From JAHRAW01 sp965203265 (GTDB lineage: Bacteria > Pseudomonadota > Gammaproteobacteria > Arenicellales > Poriferihabitantaceae): DNA of 64,000 nucleotides. How positions within the stretch are numbered: the stretch's first letter is position 1; each line of letters starts with the position of its first letter. Positions 7,875-17,177 of this stretch are shown in pieces. The stretch is taken from the NCBI GenBank assembly GCA_965203265.1, contig CBDBBV010000002.1, positions 1,488,001 through 1,552,000 on the forward strand, in the 5' to 3' direction. Under the pieces are notes generated by a model, which saw only the letters and a list, made by a program, of their open reading frames with translations, was not told the DNA's origin and did not search any database. Made by a program: the position numbers and the translations under genes.

Positions 7875-9764
7875 ATGTTCGTGCGCACTTTCTTCCACTG
7901 GCTCGAGGGATTGTGCGATCCGTTCCCGCCGCCGCAGCCGAGCAAGCCGCCGGAAACCCTGCGCGGTTTCGTCATCCACTACGCCAAACCGTTCTGGCCG
8001 CTGTTGCTGGCGGGCGCGCTACTGTCTACCACCATCGCCTTGATCGAGGTGTCGTTGTACGCATTCGTCGGCGATCTGGTGGATTGGCTGGCATCCGCCG
8101 AGCGCGCCACATTCTGGCAGACCTATCGCTACAAGCTGATCGCCCTCGGCCTGCTGGTGCTGGTGGTGCTGCCGCTGCTCAAATTCCTCTATGAGGGCAT
8201 CATCCATCAGGGCATGCTCGGCAACTTCGCCATGCGCACCCGCTGGCAGGCGCATCGGTATCTGCTGCGCCAGAGCATCGAATTCTTCCAAAACGATTTC
8301 GCCGGACGCATCGCCGCCAAGATGATGCAAACCGCGCTGGGGGTGCGCGAGGCGGTGATCAAGGTCACCGAGGTACTACTGTATGTGGCGGTGTATTTCA
8401 CCGGCGCGATCATCCTGTTCGCCGCCAGCGACCTGCGGCTGACGGCGCCCATGGTTCTGTGGCTGATCGGCTACCTTGCGGCGATACGCTATTTCGTGCC
8501 GAAACTGCGCAAGGTCTCCATGGAGCAGGCGGAGGCGCGCTCCATGGTAACCGGGCGGGTGGTGGACAGTTACACCAACATCACCACGGTCAAGATGTTC
8601 GCCCACGCCGACCACGAAGATCGCTATGCGCGGGAAGGGATGGATGTGTTCCTCGACACGGTCTATCGGCAGATGCGGCTGGCCACCCTGCTGACCACCG
8701 CGCTCAACTGCATGAACGGCGCCCTGCTGTTTTCCGTCGCCGCCGTGTCGCTGTGGCTGTGGCAGATCGACGCGGTCAGCACCGGCGCCATCGCCTTTGC
8801 CGCGGGTTTGGTGTTGCGGCTGCAGGGCATGTCTCAATGGATATTGTGGGAGATCACCGGCCTGTTCGAGAACATCGGCATCATTCAGGACGGCATCGGC
8901 ACCATTTCCCGGGAAATCACCATCACCGACGACGGCAAGGCGAAGACTCTGGTGGTCGACGGCGGCCAAATCGAATACCGCAACATCCACTTCAACTACG
9001 GCCACGCTTACCGTGGCGGCGGCGTCATCGAGGGATTGTCGCTGACCGTCTCCGGAGGCGAAAAGATCGGCGTGGTGGGGCGCTCCGGCGCGGGCAAATC
9101 CACGCTGGTGAGTTTGCTCCTGCGATTCTACGATCTGGAACAGGGCAGGATTCTGCTGGACGGGCAGGATATTGCCGAGGTTACGCAGGATAGCCTACGC
9201 CGCCACATCGGCATCGTCACGCAGGACACTTCCCTCCTACACCGCTCGGTGTTCGACAACATCCGCTACGGCAGCAGCGAGGTCGGTGCCGAGCAGGTCG
9301 AGGCGGCGGCGCGGCGGGCGCGGGCGCACGATTTTATCCTCGATCTGGTGGATTCTCGCGGGCGCCGGGGCTATCAAGCGCAGGTGGGCGAACGCGGCGT
9401 CAAACTGTCCGGCGGCCAGCGCCAACGCATCGCCATCGCCCGAGTGCTGCTGAAGAACGCGCCGATCCTGATTCTCGACGAGGCCACCAGCGCGCTCGAT
9501 TCCGAGGTGGAGGCGGCCATTCAGGAGAGTCTGTACAGTCTGATGGAGGGGAAAACCGTGATCGCCATCGCCCACCGCCTGTCCACCATCGCCGCCATGG
9601 ATCGGCTGGTGGTCATGGATGCGGGCCGGATCGTCGAGCAGGGAAACCATGACCAGTTGCTGCGATCGGGCGGGTTGTATGCCCAGCTGTGGGCGCGGCA
9701 GTCCGGCGGTTTCCTCGCATTCGACGAACTGCCGCAACATTCCGCGAGCGGGCGGCGCGTCTGA
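7875..9764 (+). CDS. ABC exporter with fused membrane and ATPase domains (MsbA/MdlB type)
   Basis: The 629-residue protein has an N-terminal six-helix exporter domain (about residues 38-335) and a C-terminal ATPase domain. Walker A is GRSGAGKST (402-410), the signature is LSGGQRQR (511-518), Walker B is ILILDEATSALD (531-542) and the H-loop is AHRLST. It would act as a homodimer in the inner membrane. Homologues are annotated simply as lipid or multidrug exporters. It lies 70 bp after ybbP on the same strand and may share its transcript. The ribosome binding site is weak. Confidence 0.88.
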   Translation: MFVRTFFHWLEGLCDPFPPPQPSKPPETLRGFVIHYAKPFWPLLLAGALLSTTIALIEVSLYAFVGDLVDWLASAERATFWQTYRYKLIALGLLVLVVLPLLKFLYEGIIHQGMLGNFAMRTRWQAHRYLLRQSIEFFQNDFAGRIAAKMMQTALGVREAVIKVTEVLLYVAVYFTGAIILFAASDLRLTAPMVLWLIGYLAAIRYFVPKLRKVSMEQAEARSMVTGRVVDSYTNITTVKMFAHADHEDRYAREGMDVFLDTVYRQMRLATLLTTALNCMNGALLFSVAAVSLWLWQIDAVSTGAIAFAAGLVLRLQGMSQWILWEITGLFENIGIIQDGIGTISREITITDDGKAKTLVVDGGQIEYRNIHFNYGHAYRGGGVIEGLSLTVSGGEKIGVVGRSGAGKSTLVSLLLRFYDLEQGRILLDGQDIAEVTQDSLRRHIGIVTQDTSLLHRSVFDNIRYGSSEVGAEQVEAAARRARAHDFILDLVDSRGRRGYQAQVGERGVKLSGGQRQRIAIARVLLKNAPILILDEATSALDSEVEAAIQESLYSLMEGKTVIAIAHRLSTIAAMDRLVVMDAGRIVEQGNHDQLLRSGGLYAQLWARQSGGFLAFDELPQHSASGRRV

Positions 9765-9864
9765 GAGACTGAGCGCGCGAATTCGGGCGGTGGGTGCGCC
9801 GATCGGTTTTCCGTTACAATTTCCCGCTCGCAATCACAGCCATGCAAATGGCGGGGGGAATGAA

Positions 9865-10671
9865 ATGGCGAAAAAAACCATCAACAAGCGCGGCAGAATC
9901 GCCAATGCGCACTACGAGGCCGAACTGGCGCGACTGCAGATCGAGTTGGTCAAACTGCAGGAGTGGATCAAGAAGGAAGGGCTCAAGGTGGTCGTCCTGT
10001 TCGAGGGACGAGACGCCGCCGGAAAAGGCGGCGTGATCAAGCGCATCACGCAGGTGTTGAATCCACGGGTATGCCGAGTAACCGCCCTGCCGGCGCCGAC
10101 CGAGCGGGAGAAAACCCAATGGTATTTCCAGCGCTATGCGCAACATCTGCCGGCCGCCGGCGAGATGGTGCTGCTCGACCGCAGCTGGTACAACCGCGCC
10201 GGAGTCGAGCGGGTGATGGGGTTTTGCAGCGACGAGGAATATCGGGAATTCCTGCGCTCCTGCCCGGAATTCGAGCGCATGTTGGTGCGCAGCGGCATTC
10301 AGCTGATCAAGTACTGGTTTTCGGTGAGCGACGAAGAGCAGGAAAAGCGCTTTCAATCTCGCCGGCTGGATCCCACCAAGCAGTGGAAATTGAGCCCGAT
10401 GGATCTCGAATCGAGGAACCGCTGGGTGGAATACTCCAAGGCCAAGGACGACATGTTCGCCCACACCGACATCAAGCAGGCGCCGTGGTATGTGGTCGAT
10501 GCGGACATCAAGAAACACGCCCGCCTCAACTGCATACACCACCTGTTGAGCATGATCCCCTATCGGGAAATTCCCGCTGAACGGGTTGAACTGGCGGCGC
10601 GCAAGAAACAAGGCGGATATGTACGCCCGCCGATTTCGGATCAGACCTTCGTGCCTGCGGTGTATCCGTAG
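9865..10671 (+). CDS. ppk2: Polyphosphate kinase 2 (PPK2)
   Basis: PPK2 enzymes use polyphosphate to phosphorylate nucleotides (GDP/ADP to GTP/ATP, or the reverse). The 268-residue protein has the Walker A motif GRDAAGKGG (48-56), the Walker B region VLLDRSWYNRAGVE (102-115) and an arginine-rich lid near SRRLDPTKQWKLS, all diagnostic. The ATG at 9865 follows a G-rich ribosome binding site and gives the usual short coiled N-terminus. The length fits one-domain PPK2. It is convergent with the kinase-like gene at 10702. Confidence 0.93.
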   Translation: MAKKTINKRGRIANAHYEAELARLQIELVKLQEWIKKEGLKVVVLFEGRDAAGKGGVIKRITQVLNPRVCRVTALPAPTEREKTQWYFQRYAQHLPAAGEMVLLDRSWYNRAGVERVMGFCSDEEYREFLRSCPEFERMLVRSGIQLIKYWFSVSDEEQEKRFQSRRLDPTKQWKLSPMDLESRNRWVEYSKAKDDMFAHTDIKQAPWYVVDADIKKHARLNCIHHLLSMIPYREIPAERVELAARKKQGGYVRPPISDQTFVPAVYP

Positions 10672-10701
10672 GGAATCCGGCGCGTCGGGGCGACTTCGCT
10701 C

Positions 10702-11385
10702 CTATTCCCCGAAGGCATCCGACTGCGGCAACGAGATGGTCTTCCCGAGCTTGCGCACCAAGGCCGCCTTGCGTCTTTCACCAAGCTGGCAGCAACTCAG
10801 ATACTCACTGAAAAATCGCACGAGTCCGTAGCGAGTCAGCGCGGCGCGGTCCTGTGCATAGTCGAGGATGTGCAGCAAGTTCGCCACCCGATCATTCACC
10901 GAAAGCGGGCGCGGGAAAAATCGGGTGGAATGAATATCGATCAGGGCGAAACTGCCGTCGGCGCGTGCCAGCACCTGACCGAGATGCAGCGCCTTGTAGT
11001 ACACGCCGCTGTGGTGCAACGCACTCAGATAGGCGGGCAACCCGGCTAGGGCGCGCTGCTGATCCTCGGCGCGCGCGGCCAGCTCGCGAATGGTCTCTCC
11101 GGGCAGTAGTGGATACACCACCAGATGAGCCTTCAGGTCACGGCATTCGGCCAACCTCTCCACGTTGACCGAGGTAAAACCCAACTCCCGAAGCCGCTCG
11201 GCGTTGCGCGCGAATCTGCGGGCGTAGGGGTAGAGCCGATTTGACGACCACCACCCCTTTTGCCGAAACAGTTTGACCACCTTGCCCGCCGGAGTGAGAT
11301 AGACGCAGGGGCCGCGACGCCCCTGCGTCAAAACCCGTGCACCTTCCACCAGCCGCTCGAACTGGATGCTCGAAAGATTATCCAT
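10702..11385 (-). CDS. BUD32/'toluene tolerance'-like kinase-fold protein of the LPS core cluster
   Basis: The 227-residue protein has a kinase-like fold: VVKLFRQKGW gives the ATP-site lysine (around Lys38), GVYYKALHLGQVL (127-139) occupies the catalytic-loop position and ALIDIHSTRF (147-156) supplies the metal-binding Asp150. The Asp of the usual HRD/HxD catalytic triplet is absent (Lys/Ala instead). Pseudomonas proteins called 'toluene tolerance protein' also carry a changed motif here, so this looks like a family trait. The ATG at 11385 is chosen over a further upstream extension, and it leaves 55 bp to the divergent waaG. A role in LPS core decoration is inferred from its neighbours. Confidence 0.7.
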   Translation of the reverse strand: MDNLSSIQFERLVEGARVLTQGRRGPCVYLTPAGKVVKLFRQKGWWSSNRLYPYARRFARNAERLRELGFTSVNVERLAECRDLKAHLVVYPLLPGETIRELAARAEDQQRALAGLPAYLSALHHSGVYYKALHLGQVLARADGSFALIDIHSTRFFPRPLSVNDRVANLLHILDYAQDRAALTRYGLVRFFSEYLSCCQLGERRKAALVRKLGKTISLPQSDAFGE

Positions 11386-11440
11386 CGCCACAATGATAAT
11401 ATGGAAAATCCACTCGGATGTTGGCGTAAGGCGCATTGTA

Positions 11441-12589
11441 GTGAAATTGGCGTTTGCCCTGTTCACCTATTTCCCCCACGGCGGACTGACCCGCGACCTC
11501 ATCGCCATCGCGCGAGCCTGTCGGCAACGGGGGCATGGCGTGCAAGTGTACGCGGCGGAGCGTCGGGGGGCGGTGGACGACGAAATCGAGGTGCGATTGC
11601 TGCCGCCGAAGGTGCACACGAATCACGGCAAAACCCGCGAGTTCTCTGTGGCATTGCAACGGGCGCTCCTGACATCTCCGGCGGACTTGCTCGTGGGTTT
11701 CAACAAGATGCCGCTACTCGATGTGTACTACGGCGCCGACGGCTGCTTCGCCGCGAAAAGCCGCCAACGCGGTTTGCCATACCGAATGACGCCGCGCTGT
11801 CGGCACTACCTGAATTTCGAAGAAGCCGTCTTCTCCCCCCGCTCCACCAGCGAAATTCTCCTCCTCGCAAAGAGTCAACTGCGCCTGTATCAGGACTGCT
11901 ACGCCACCCCGCGAGAACGCATGCACCTACTGCCGCCGGGCATTCACCGGAATCGCATCGCCGCAGATGACGCGCAGGCGCGCCGCGCAATTTTCCGCGA
12001 ACTGTGGCAGTTGGGGGAAGACGACAAACTGCTCCTCGCGGTCGGCTCCGGCTTTCGCACCAAGGGTTTGGAGCGAACCCTCCGAGCATTCGCCAACCTA
12101 CCCGCGCATTCATTCGCCGGTGCGCGTTTGTTCGTGGTCGGCGACGACAACGCCGCGCCCTTCGAGAAACTGGCGCGGCGGCTGGGCATCCGTTCCCGAG
12201 TGCGCTTCGTGCAGGGCCGCGACGATGTGCCGGAATTCCTGTTGGGCGCCGACTTGCTGGTGCATCCGGCGCATCGGGAAAATACCGGCACGGTGTTGCT
12301 CGAGGCGATGGTGGCCGGATTGCCGGTGATCGCCACCGATGTATGCGGTTACGCGCACTATGTGGCGGACGAGGCTATGGGGGAAGTGCTGCCGTCGCCG
12401 TTCGAGCAAGTTGCCTTGAATCGCGCCCTGCCTCGCCTGCTCGCGGTGCAACGTGATGTTTGGCGATCTCGCGGACGCGATTTTGCCGAAAGAGCGGACA
12501 TTTACGACATGCCGCTGCACGCCTGCCGACACCTCGAAACCATCGCCGAGAAGCGACGGCAATCCCGCTCAGGCGCGGTGGCGCCATGA
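11441..12589 (+). CDS. waaG: WaaG-type LPS core glycosyltransferase (GT4)
   Basis: A 382-residue GT4 glycosyltransferase that by family adds the first glucose to the inner-core heptose at the cytoplasmic face of the inner membrane. The WaaG-type start KLAFALFTYFPHGGLTRD has the Gly-Gly donor loop, and the C-terminal domain has the family E-x7-E motif in RENTGTVLLEA. The GTG at 11441 is the best start because it puts the conserved KLAF strand at the N-terminus; upstream codons would run into the divergent promoter. Its stop overlaps the waaP ATG by 4 bp (ATGA), so the two are translationally coupled. Confidence 0.92.
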   Translation: MKLAFALFTYFPHGGLTRDLIAIARACRQRGHGVQVYAAERRGAVDDEIEVRLLPPKVHTNHGKTREFSVALQRALLTSPADLLVGFNKMPLLDVYYGADGCFAAKSRQRGLPYRMTPRCRHYLNFEEAVFSPRSTSEILLLAKSQLRLYQDCYATPRERMHLLPPGIHRNRIAADDAQARRAIFRELWQLGEDDKLLLAVGSGFRTKGLERTLRAFANLPAHSFAGARLFVVGDDNAAPFEKLARRLGIRSRVRFVQGRDDVPEFLLGADLLVHPAHRENTGTVLLEAMVAGLPVIATDVCGYAHYVADEAMGEVLPSPFEQVALNRALPRLLAVQRDVWRSRGRDFAERADIYDMPLHACRHLETIAEKRRQSRSGAVAP

Positions 12590-13410
12590 TCGTGCATCTC
12601 GATCGGGTGATCGCCGAAGCCTGGGCCGGCGACGATCCGTTCGCTCAGGCGCAACGGCAACAGGGCAAGGTTTTTCGCGACAAGGAGGGGCGGCGCACGG
12701 TGCGCTTCGCCGTGGGCGCGAGGAGATATTTCCTCAAACTGCATCGCGGCGTGGGCTGGGGCGAGGTGTTCAAGAACCTGTTGCAACTACGATTGCCCGT
12801 GGTCAGCGCGCGCAACGAGTGGCGCGCCATCGCAAAACTGCATGAGCTGGGCGTGCCGACGATGAGCGCGGTGGGATACGGTTGCCGAGGATTCAATCCG
12901 GCCAAACGGTTGTCTTTTCTGATTACCGAGGAATTGCGCGACACGCTGAGCCTCGAAGACCTGTGCGCGGAGTGGGCGCGGCATCCTCCCTGCTTCGCGC
13001 TGAAACTTGCGCTGATCACGCAAGTCGCCGAGATCGCCCGCACCCTGCATGAAAATGGCGTCAATCACCGCGACTTTTATCTGTGTCATCTGCTCGCCGA
13101 CATTTCTCTGAGGCGGGAAAATTTGAATCGGGAGAATCTGCGCCTGTATGTGGTCGATCTGCATCGGGCGCAGGTGCGTAAGGAAACCCCGACGCGGTGG
13201 ATGGTGAAGGATCTGGGCGGCGTGTATTTCTCGGCGCTGGGCATCGGCCTGACTTCGCGGGATGTGTTGCGGTTCATGCGGGTATACAGCCGCACGAACA
13301 CGCGGGGGGTGATGAAGGAACGCGCGTTGTGGTCGAAGGTGGCGCGCCGAGCCAAGCGGATTTATCGGCGGGATTTCGGTTGCGAGGCGGTGGGCTGGCC
13401 GCTTGAATGA
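12586..13410 (+). CDS. waaP: LPS core heptose (I) kinase WaaP
   Basis: WaaP phosphorylates inner-core heptose I, which stabilises the outer membrane through divalent cations and is essential in Pseudomonas. This 274-residue protein has the kinase-like motifs YFLKLHRGVGWGE (catalytic Lys51), NHRDFYLCHLL (Asp163) and VVDLHRAQVR (Asp191). Length and motifs match the family throughout. The start is fixed by the 4-bp overlap with waaG. It converges with the two-kinase gene at 13430. Confidence 0.94.
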   Translation: MIVHLDRVIAEAWAGDDPFAQAQRQQGKVFRDKEGRRTVRFAVGARRYFLKLHRGVGWGEVFKNLLQLRLPVVSARNEWRAIAKLHELGVPTMSAVGYGCRGFNPAKRLSFLITEELRDTLSLEDLCAEWARHPPCFALKLALITQVAEIARTLHENGVNHRDFYLCHLLADISLRRENLNRENLRLYVVDLHRAQVRKETPTRWMVKDLGGVYFSALGIGLTSRDVLRFMRVYSRTNTRGVMKERALWSKVARRAKRIYRRDFGCEAVGWPLE

Positions 13411-13429
13411 TTCCGCTCGGCGCCGGTTG

Positions 13430-14812
13430 CTATGCTTGCTCGAAGACTTCGGAAAATCGTTTCATTTTCTTCGGGTCGTTTCGCCAATTCTTGAGAAATC
13501 TCCGGCGGCTTCTTTTCAGCAGGCGGTTCGTCATCTTTTTTGAACGGCACTCGGTTATCGAGTCGAGATCGATGAGCGCTATGTGATCCTCGCCAATCAG
13601 GAAGTTGGAAGACTTGCAATCGCCGTGATACAACCGCGCAAGTCGCATAGCGGTAAACAATTCACGAAAATTGGCGAGCTCCCGCTCGGTGGGTTGTTGC
13701 GACAGATATTTTTGCGCCGCCGACGGGGCATCGTCGAACACGCAAACATAATAGCCACGAAAGCGAAACGGCCCCCAACGTTCTTCGACAAACGCGATCG
13801 GCTCGGGGGTGGCAATGCCGTTGATTGCAAGCAGATGGGCGTTGTGCCAGTTGCGGCGGCAGCGGGTGGTGCGTAAGCAACGTCTCAGCCAGTGGAAGAG
13901 ATTTTTGATGTTGTTGCGCTTGATCACCACCTGCCGTTTCCCCATTCGCACGCGCACCACCGTGGCAGTCTTGCCGTTTTTCAGCAACAATCCACTTTCA
14001 ACCCAAGCATCGGGGTCGTGCAGGAAAGATGTCAGCTCGTCGCAATGAAAATCTCGCTTCCACACGGCTGCTCGGCGCCAATAACTCAGCGTGGAAAATT
14101 CACTGCAAGTTCGCAAGCACTTTTTCAGATAGCGGGATTTTCGATGTCGCCAACATTTTTCCACGGCGACTTCGAGACGGGGATCGGCAGCGGCCTCGGC
14201 GTAGTGTTGCGCGAGGGAATCCAGCAACGCCTTGCGCCGAAGCGGGGGGAATTGCGCCAAGAACAGCGCAACATTTTCCCGTTGCCACTTGCCATATCCA
14301 CCACCACCGTTGGCGCGGCGCTCGACCGAGGCCGCGTCAATCACATACAGCCGATCATCCGCCAGCAGGAAATTGTCGAGGTGAAGATCCGTGTGGCGAC
14401 AACCCGCTCGATGCAATCGGGCGATCAAATCCAAACAGGCACCCGCAATTTCCATCCGACTGCGCCACAGGTCGCCGAGGCATTGCGCCTGTTGCAAGAA
14501 TTCGAATACCAACACGTGGCCGCGATCGTTGCAACGATCCGAGAACAGCAGCTCGGGAGTCGGTATCTTCGCCGCCCGCAGAACACCATGACCCGCCAAT
14601 TCCCGACGCGCAGCACGCCGCCCCGAGACGCTATCCCGCAACAACTTCACCAACACCGCCCGCCCCTTCCACCGCCCCCGCATAACAACACGCTTGCCCG
14701 GCAGCAAACGCAGAATCTGAGTGCAAACCAACGTTTCGCCGCCCGCAAGAGTTAGCTCGGCCGGCAGCTCCAATTCGGAGTCGCCTCGCTGTAATTGTGT
14801 CATTATGGACAT
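13430..14812 (-). CDS. Protein with two WaaP/InaA-like kinase domains, probable LPS core kinase
   Basis: The 460-residue product holds two kinase-like modules in tandem. Module 1 (about 30-210) has HTDLHLDNFLL (140-150, catalytic Asp142) and YVIDAAS (metal Asp159). Module 2 (about 255-430) has VVIKRNN (Lys298), YHGDCKSSNFLI (395-406, Asp398) and ALIDLDSI (Asp415). Both look complete. Pseudomonas LPS core clusters contain a similar double-length kinase beside waaG/waaP, which suggests phosphorylation of a second core position; the acceptor is not known. Start ATG at 14812; ATG at 14803 is an alternative. Confidence 0.8.
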   Translation of the reverse strand: MSIMTQLQRGDSELELPAELTLAGGETLVCTQILRLLPGKRVVMRGRWKGRAVLVKLLRDSVSGRRAARRELAGHGVLRAAKIPTPELLFSDRCNDRGHVLVFEFLQQAQCLGDLWRSRMEIAGACLDLIARLHRAGCRHTDLHLDNFLLADDRLYVIDAASVERRANGGGGYGKWQRENVALFLAQFPPLRRKALLDSLAQHYAEAAADPRLEVAVEKCWRHRKSRYLKKCLRTCSEFSTLSYWRRAAVWKRDFHCDELTSFLHDPDAWVESGLLLKNGKTATVVRVRMGKRQVVIKRNNIKNLFHWLRRCLRTTRCRRNWHNAHLLAINGIATPEPIAFVEERWGPFRFRGYYVCVFDDAPSAAQKYLSQQPTERELANFRELFTAMRLARLYHGDCKSSNFLIGEDHIALIDLDSITECRSKKMTNRLLKRSRRRFLKNWRNDPKKMKRFSEVFEQA

Positions 14813-14892
14813 GGAACGCAGGGGACGACACCGAACGTTCCGCCGAATCGAGAAACCGCGATCAGCACTGGCGGCAACGCAACCACCCTCCC

Positions 14893-15846
14893 CTATTCCC
14901 CACCACCCCTCTTCGGCGGTGGCCGGTCGAATATCAGATTGCGCGCATTGAGGGCGACGAATTGGCGGCTTTTGGCGCGGGCGATCAGGGTTACGCCGAG
15001 TTCCTCGGCCAGCTCGAAACCCATTTGTGTGGCGCCGTTGCGGGAAACCAGTACCGGGATGCCCATGAGCGCCGCCTTCATGACGATTTCCGAGGTGAGG
15101 CGGCCGGTGGTGTAGAAGATTTTGTCCTCGCCGCTCATTTCCTGCAGCCACATTTCGCCGGCGATGGCATCCATGGCGTTGTGCCTGCCGACATCCTCGA
15201 TGAACAGCAGCACTTCGCGGCCACGACACAGGCCGCAGCCGTGCACCGAGCCCGCCATGCGATACGCCTTATTGTGGCGAGCCACTTGGCCGAGTACATC
15301 GTAGATGGCGGATTGCTTGATGGGCCGTTGCACAAGTCGGTGTTCGTACAATTTGTCCAGCGTGCAGCTCAGTATCGTGCCCTGACCACAACCCGTGGTA
15401 ACCGTGCGCTTGACCTCATCGAGGCGCGGCACGCCGGTACCGGCCACGGTGGTTACTTCGGCCAATTCGCGCTCCCAGCATACCGTGATCGATTCGATTT
15501 CATCGGGGCGCTCGAACAGGGTCTGATTGCGCAGATAACCCAGAACCAGTTTCTCCGGATGGGTGCCCAGCGTCATCAAGGTTACGAGTTCGCGGCCATC
15601 CACCTTGATGGTCAGCGGCAGTTCGCCGACTATGTTGATGGTGCGCTCGTCGCCGAATTGGTCGTGGGCAGGCACTTGGTGAATGGACTCGAGTCCGGCA
15701 TCGCTCATCTTCGGGCGGCGAGGCGGCGAGGCAGTAGCCGAAACCGGATTGTCGGGAAGCGCGCGGGCGGATTGATTCATCGGTGGGACGAACCGCCGGT
15801 GGAATTCATCGGCGGTTACGAGTCGGGTAAGCGTGGTGGGAATCAT
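14893..15846 (-). CDS. fdhD: Formate dehydrogenase accessory sulfurtransferase FdhD
   Basis: FdhD carries sulfur from IscS to the molybdenum cofactor of formate dehydrogenase. The family core is present in this protein of up to 317 residues: a TGCGQGT segment, a His/Cys-rich SVHGCGLCRG segment followed by EDVGRHNAMDAIAG, the loop TTGRLTSEIV, and SRNGATQMGFELAEE. The catalytic Cys is probably within the CGLC group. The ATG at 15846 gives a long N-terminus; the ATG at 15780 is equally possible. No formate dehydrogenase genes are in this window. Confidence 0.9.
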   Translation of the reverse strand: MIPTTLTRLVTADEFHRRFVPPMNQSARALPDNPVSATASPPRRPKMSDAGLESIHQVPAHDQFGDERTINIVGELPLTIKVDGRELVTLMTLGTHPEKLVLGYLRNQTLFERPDEIESITVCWERELAEVTTVAGTGVPRLDEVKRTVTTGCGQGTILSCTLDKLYEHRLVQRPIKQSAIYDVLGQVARHNKAYRMAGSVHGCGLCRGREVLLFIEDVGRHNAMDAIAGEMWLQEMSGEDKIFYTTGRLTSEIVMKAALMGIPVLVSRNGATQMGFELAEELGVTLIARAKSRQFVALNARNLIFDRPPPKRGGGE

Positions 15847-15971
15847 AGCCTACTTCGGCCAGCCACGCAGAGCGCGCGGGCGATTTTCCCAATCTGGCGG
15901 ACTTGTAATCCGCCGCGCGTTGAAACTATGCTTGCGGGAAATCCATTCCACGCAATCCGCCGGAGGCCGCC

Positions 15972-16178
15972 ATGAACGAAGAGTCCACCAATCTGCAAAT
16001 CCGAAAATTCCTGAAAAAAGTGGGCATCAATTCCCAGCGGGAAATCGAAATCGCCCTGCGCGAAGCCGTCAACGCCGGGAGTTTGCGCGCCGGTGAGCGC
16101 ATTCCCCTCGTTATGACCTTGAAGGTGGATGCTCTGGGGGTTTCGCTGGTGGTCGAGGATACCCTCACCATCGACTGA
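15972..16178 (+). CDS. Small DUF6494-family protein
   Basis: A 68-residue soluble protein beginning MNEESTNLQIRKFLKKVG and rich in charged residues. The pattern of an N-terminal helix, a middle section with REIE and AGSLRAGE, and a C-terminal beta part ending VVEDTLTID fits the DUF6494 family. That family is found in many beta- and gammaproteobacteria and has no known function. It is a single gene between divergent fdhD and convergent ispH. Confidence 0.75.
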   Translation: MNEESTNLQIRKFLKKVGINSQREIEIALREAVNAGSLRAGERIPLVMTLKVDALGVSLVVEDTLTID

Positions 16179-16215
16179 AGCGACCTTCCACAGCCGCAAC
16201 CGCAACTGGCGGTGG

Positions 16216-17136
16216 CTACGCCCTCAACCGCGGCGGCAAGGAAAAGGATATGTTTTCTCGCGGGCCGTCGAGTTCGACCGCCTCGCCGACTCGCCGACCG
16301 AGTTGCTCGATGACCTGAGCCACCAGCGACTCGGGCGCCGAGGCACCGGCGGTAACACCGGCGCGTTGCTTGCCGGCAAGCCAGTGGGGGGCGATTTCGT
16401 CCGGGCCGTCGATCAGATACGCCGGCACGCCCTGCTGTCGGGCGATCTCCCGCAAGCGGTTGGAGTTGGAACTATTGGGGGAGCCCACCACAAACACCAC
16501 ATCGCACGCCCGCGCCAGCTGCTTGACCGCATCCTGCCGATTCTGGGTGGCGTAACAAATATCGTCCTTGCGCGGCCCGATGATGCCGGGGAAACGTTGT
16601 TTGAGCGCGGCGATGATGGCAGCGGCGTCGTCCACCGACAAGGTGGTCTGGCTGACATAGCCCAGTTTGCGCGGATTGTGCACCGTCAGATTCCACACAT
16701 CATCGGTACTCTCCACCAGATGGATGCCGCCATCGACCTGCCCCATGGTGCCTTCCACTTCGGGATGCCCGGCATGGCCGATGAGGATGATTTCCAAGTT
16801 GCGTTGGCGGTATTGCTTGACCTCGACATGCACCTTGGTCACCAGCGGGCAGGTGGCGTCGAAGATGTTCAGGGAACGACTGCGCGCCTCCCGCCACACC
16901 GTCCGGGAGACGCCGTGGGCGCTGAACACCACGGTGGATTTTTCCGGAATTTCATCCAGTTGATCGACGAAAATCGCGCCTTTTTTCCGCAGGTCGTCCA
17001 CCACGAAACGGTTGTGCACCACCTCGTGGCGGACATAGACCGGCGCACCGTACTTGGCCAGCGCGCGCTCGACGATTTCGATGGCTCGATCCACACCGGC
17101 GCAAAAACCTCTGGGATTGGCCAACATGACCTGCAT
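16216..17136 (-). CDS. ispH: 4-hydroxy-3-methylbut-2-enyl diphosphate reductase
   Basis: IspH carries out the last step of the MEP pathway, reducing HMBPP to IPP and DMAPP with a [4Fe-4S] cluster. The three cluster cysteines are Cys12 (NPRGFCAGVDRA), Cys96 (FDATCPLV) and Cys194 (DDICYAT). The substrate motif VGSPNSSNSNRL is present. At 306 residues the length is normal. I chose the ATG at 17136, giving MQVMLANPRG as in E. coli; ATG codons at 17148 and 17127 also exist. It follows lspA in the order ribF-lspA-ispH. Confidence 0.95.
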   Translation of the reverse strand: MQVMLANPRGFCAGVDRAIEIVERALAKYGAPVYVRHEVVHNRFVVDDLRKKGAIFVDQLDEIPEKSTVVFSAHGVSRTVWREARSRSLNIFDATCPLVTKVHVEVKQYRQRNLEIILIGHAGHPEVEGTMGQVDGGIHLVESTDDVWNLTVHNPRKLGYVSQTTLSVDDAAAIIAALKQRFPGIIGPRKDDICYATQNRQDAVKQLARACDVVFVVGSPNSSNSNRLREIARQQGVPAYLIDGPDEIAPHWLAGKQRAGVTAGASAPESLVAQVIEQLGRRVGEAVELDGPRENISFSLPPRLRA

Positions 17137-17177
17137 GGGAATCTGCATGGCAATTTCACTCGATTCGACTAGCTGGA

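Noticed and set aside
6326..7975. A 549-codon open frame on the minus strand
   Set aside because: It lies antisense to ybbP, is rich in His/Gln/Arg/Pro as expected from a shadow of a GC-rich gene, and has no recognisable domain.
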